Positions 4,466 to 6,068 of a stretch of 6,068 bases of DNA are shown in pieces. This DNA comes from Spirochaetaceae bacterium (GTDB lineage Bacteria > Spirochaetota > Spirochaetia > DSM-27196 > SKKC01), in assembly GCA_003554375.1 (NCBI GenBank), contig PWGF01000533.1:1-6068 (forward strand), given 5' to 3'. The position numbers and the translations under genes are program-made. The notes under the pieces are model-generated. The model had not been told where the DNA came from. It made no database searches and saw only the letters and a list, made by a program, of their open reading frames with translations. Numbering within the stretch: the stretch's first letter is position 1; the number at the start of each line of letters is the position of its first letter.

Positions 4466-6068
4466 GGTCCTCCTGATTCTCTTCGGTCTCGATCTCCAAC
4501 AAATGACGGTACCGAAGCTCCGGATAGAGCGTGATCGAAGGATCGGGCGTGAAAACCCGCCGTGAAGTCGAGCGGAACGTCGCCTGGATCTCGGCGGTCA
4601 ATTCGACATGCTTCGGTGCGGTGAAGGAGACGTCGAGCGGCGTGGGCGGATTTCGCCCGATGTGGAGGGTGACACTCCTGCCGTCAGGACCGGCTTGGGC
4701 CGGGAAGCTTGCCGAGTGATGGATGAACGGCGTCTCTGAGCGGAACGTAATCGACAGTGTCTCCAGCGGGAGCTCGGTGGCTATTCTCATGCCGATTGTC
4801 CGGCGCCGGAGGAACACGGAAGTGTCCACATCGATCTCGAGCGGCGGGGAGGGTGCGCTGATCGGAAAGCGATCGTACGGGGCGTCGGCATCAACTCCGA
4901 TTTGCAGGCCGTCCACGTCAAGTGTCCAAGTACCGAGCGGCGCGGTGCCGGCCAGCTCCAGCGTGGATACGGAAGCTCCCGGACGCGAATGCTCAATTAC
5001 CCGTACGGGTTGAGGTGATTCCGGTGTATGCGGCCGGTAGAGGCCAATCATTGCAGTGAGGGTCACCGCGGCCATCGCCAGTATGGTAACAGCGGTCTTC
5101 AGCGTAAACGCACGTTTGCCCCGGATAGGGTGTGGTATGAGGAAGTTGACCCGGATAAGCATCAGAACGTACGGCAAGGCAACGAAGGTCAGGAGAAGGT
5201 TGCCCGCAACGGGAGAAAACAGGAGCGGTTCGATTACTTCATAGGTCTCGGTTAGGAACACGATCGCCGCGAGATAGATCGGACCTGCAGCCGCCCCAAG
5301 AATCCACAGAAGCTTCAGCCGGCGATAGCGAGTGACGGCGAAGAGGAGAGCGAACACAAAAGCGAGGGTCGCATACCCAGCGAGCGCCAGGTTGAATGCC
5401 GCAAAGATGAAGACGTTTATCACGAAAAACAGGAGAGCGCATGCCGAGTAGAAGCTTCCGTTCTTCGGAAGCGGGATGCGCCCTACCAGGAGATAGAGGG
5501 CATAGAAGAGCAATCCGGCAAGCGCCGCCTTCAGCAGGAACGTTGGAAGCGGAAGATAGAGCCAGAGCTGGGGGAACTCCAGGAAATCCAGATACCAGGC
5601 TACGATCCGGCCCGATACCGCGATGACCAGGAACATCGTGAGTATTAGTGCCGGAAGCGACAGCAGGTTCTGCACCACTGCCCGCAAATACTTGGCCACC
5701 CGTTTCCGCGCGAAGGCGGCGTAGGCCAGTCCAAGTCCCAGCACGGTCAGAAGGGCGATTACGTATTCGGGTTCGGCTAGCTCGAGGCGCCATGACGCCC
5801 TGCTTGTCCGAAGCTGTTCGGGGTTAAGCCGTGGAGTCGACATTGCCAGATAGTTCTGATCCCACGACTCGAAGCGGGAACCTTCGAGTCGCACGATGGT
5901 GTCGCGGATTGCCCGGACATACCGGTACGGCGCGACCTGTGCCTCCGATGCTTCCGCTGATATGGCGGTAGCTGCGATTCCGCGACTGAGGAAGCCGCCG
6001 ACTAGCCTCGACGTAGAGGTTCCTCCAACTCCTAGGCGATACAGGTGGGCCTGCCCGTCGCGAGGCCG
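4422..6068 (-). CDS. Polytopic membrane protein with extracytoplasmic domains, 5' end outside the window
   Basis: The frame stays open from the right edge to the TGA at 4424-4422: 548 residues, numbered here from the first codon in the window. A GTG at 5894 has no good ribosome site, and the protein-like sequence continues upstream of it, so the gene is cut by the window edge. Residues 1-100 are soluble. Eight hydrophobic segments follow, near 101-119, 133-153, 176-195, 208-228, 230-246, 253-273, 284-307 and 325-344. Then comes a probably beta-rich domain of about 200 residues with an acidic end. Basic clusters (FARKRVAK, RYRRLK, HPIRGKR) put the alternate loops inside and both ends outside the cytoplasm. 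The layout, and GIAATAIS followed by RDTIVRL and WDQNYLAM, faintly resemble M28 peptidases of the ERMP1 type, an inference I hold at about one in three. It overlaps dinB by 44 nt and is probably co-transcribed with it. Confidence 0.85.
   Translation of the reverse strand, partial: RPRDGQAHLYRLGVGGTSTSRLVGGFLSRGIAATAISAEASEAQVAPYRYVRAIRDTIVRLEGSRFESWDQNYLAMSTPRLNPEQLRTSRASWRLELAEPEYVIALLTVLGLGLAYAAFARKRVAKYLRAVVQNLLSLPALILTMFLVIAVSGRIVAWYLDFLEFPQLWLYLPLPTFLLKAALAGLLFYALYLLVGRIPLPKNGSFYSACALLFFVINVFIFAAFNLALAGYATLAFVFALLFAVTRYRRLKLLWILGAAAGPIYLAAIVFLTETYEVIEPLLFSPVAGNLLLTFVALPYVLMLIRVNFLIPHPIRGKRAFTLKTAVTILAMAAVTLTAMIGLYRPHTPESPQPVRVIEHSRPGASVSTLELAGTAPLGTWTLDVDGLQIGVDADAPYDRFPISAPSPPLEIDVDTSVFLRRRTIGMRIATELPLETLSITFRSETPFIHHSASFPAQAGPDGRSVTLHIGRNPPTPLDVSFTAPKHVELTAEIQATFRSTSRRVFTPDPSITLYPELRYRHLLEIETEENQEDHEEDAGRPDPPRLR
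4469..4474 (-). promoter_or_regulatory. Strong Shine-Dalgarno for dinB inside the upstream gene
   Basis: On the minus strand a perfect AGGAGG lies within the last codons of the membrane-protein gene. The spacing is short to the ATG at 4465 (3 nt) and long to the ATG at 4456 (12 nt). Together with the 44-nt overlap it suggests that dinB is translated in step with the gene before it. Confidence 0.55.

Noticed and set aside
5239..5793. A 184-codon minus-strand frame inside the membrane-protein gene
   Set aside because: It is a shifted frame of the membrane protein; the genuine frame shows clean hydrophobic segments and positive-inside loops.

Overview
The window is 6 kb of ordinary-looking bacterial chromosome, GC-rich by eye (about 60%). 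It carries four complete genes and two genes cut by the window edges. There is no sign of a mobile element, CRISPR array, tRNA or rRNA. The host cannot be named from this sequence. Two clues lean towards the Bacteroidota/Rhodothermota/Balneolota side: lysine made by the LL-diaminopimelate aminotransferase route, and a promoter before ribA that fits the Bacteroidetes TTTG / TAnnTTTG pattern. Against a typical Bacteroidota, three of the genes have clear Shine-Dalgarno sequences. Other DapL-using phyla such as Spirochaetota remain possible.

Layout from left to right. Positions 1-199 hold what is probably the 3' end of a plus-strand gene, followed at once by a strong stem-loop (203-241). A promoter (269-300) and an untranslated leader of about 80 nt precede ribA (389-1189, plus), a stand-alone GTP cyclohydrolase II with a 75-residue N-terminal extension. 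After a 111-bp gap comes dapL (1301-2524, minus), convergent with ribA. A 187-bp divergent intergenic region (2525-2711) carries a dapL promoter candidate overlapped by a 22-bp hyphenated palindrome. From it, a small GAF-domain protein of the free methionine-(R)-sulfoxide reductase type (2712-3200) reads to the right. It converges on dinB (3227-4465, minus; DNA polymerase IV) across a short gap with a bidirectional hairpin. dinB overlaps by 44 nt the end of a large minus-strand membrane protein (4422 to beyond 6068). That protein has eight predicted membrane segments and extracytoplasmic domains at both ends.

The genes do not form one pathway: riboflavin synthesis, lysine/peptidoglycan precursor synthesis, oxidized-methionine repair or sensing, translesion DNA synthesis, and an unidentified envelope protein. 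Apart from the membrane protein-dinB pair, which looks translationally coupled, each gene appears to be its own transcription unit. I did not find a clearly new multi-gene system. The points most worth a second look are the GAF protein that keeps the reductase's catalytic residues but has His in place of the resolving Cys, the palindrome on the dapL promoter, the N-terminal extension and Glu-for-Asp change in RibA, and the membrane protein, which may be an ERMP1-like M28 relative whose last zinc-ligand region looks degenerate.
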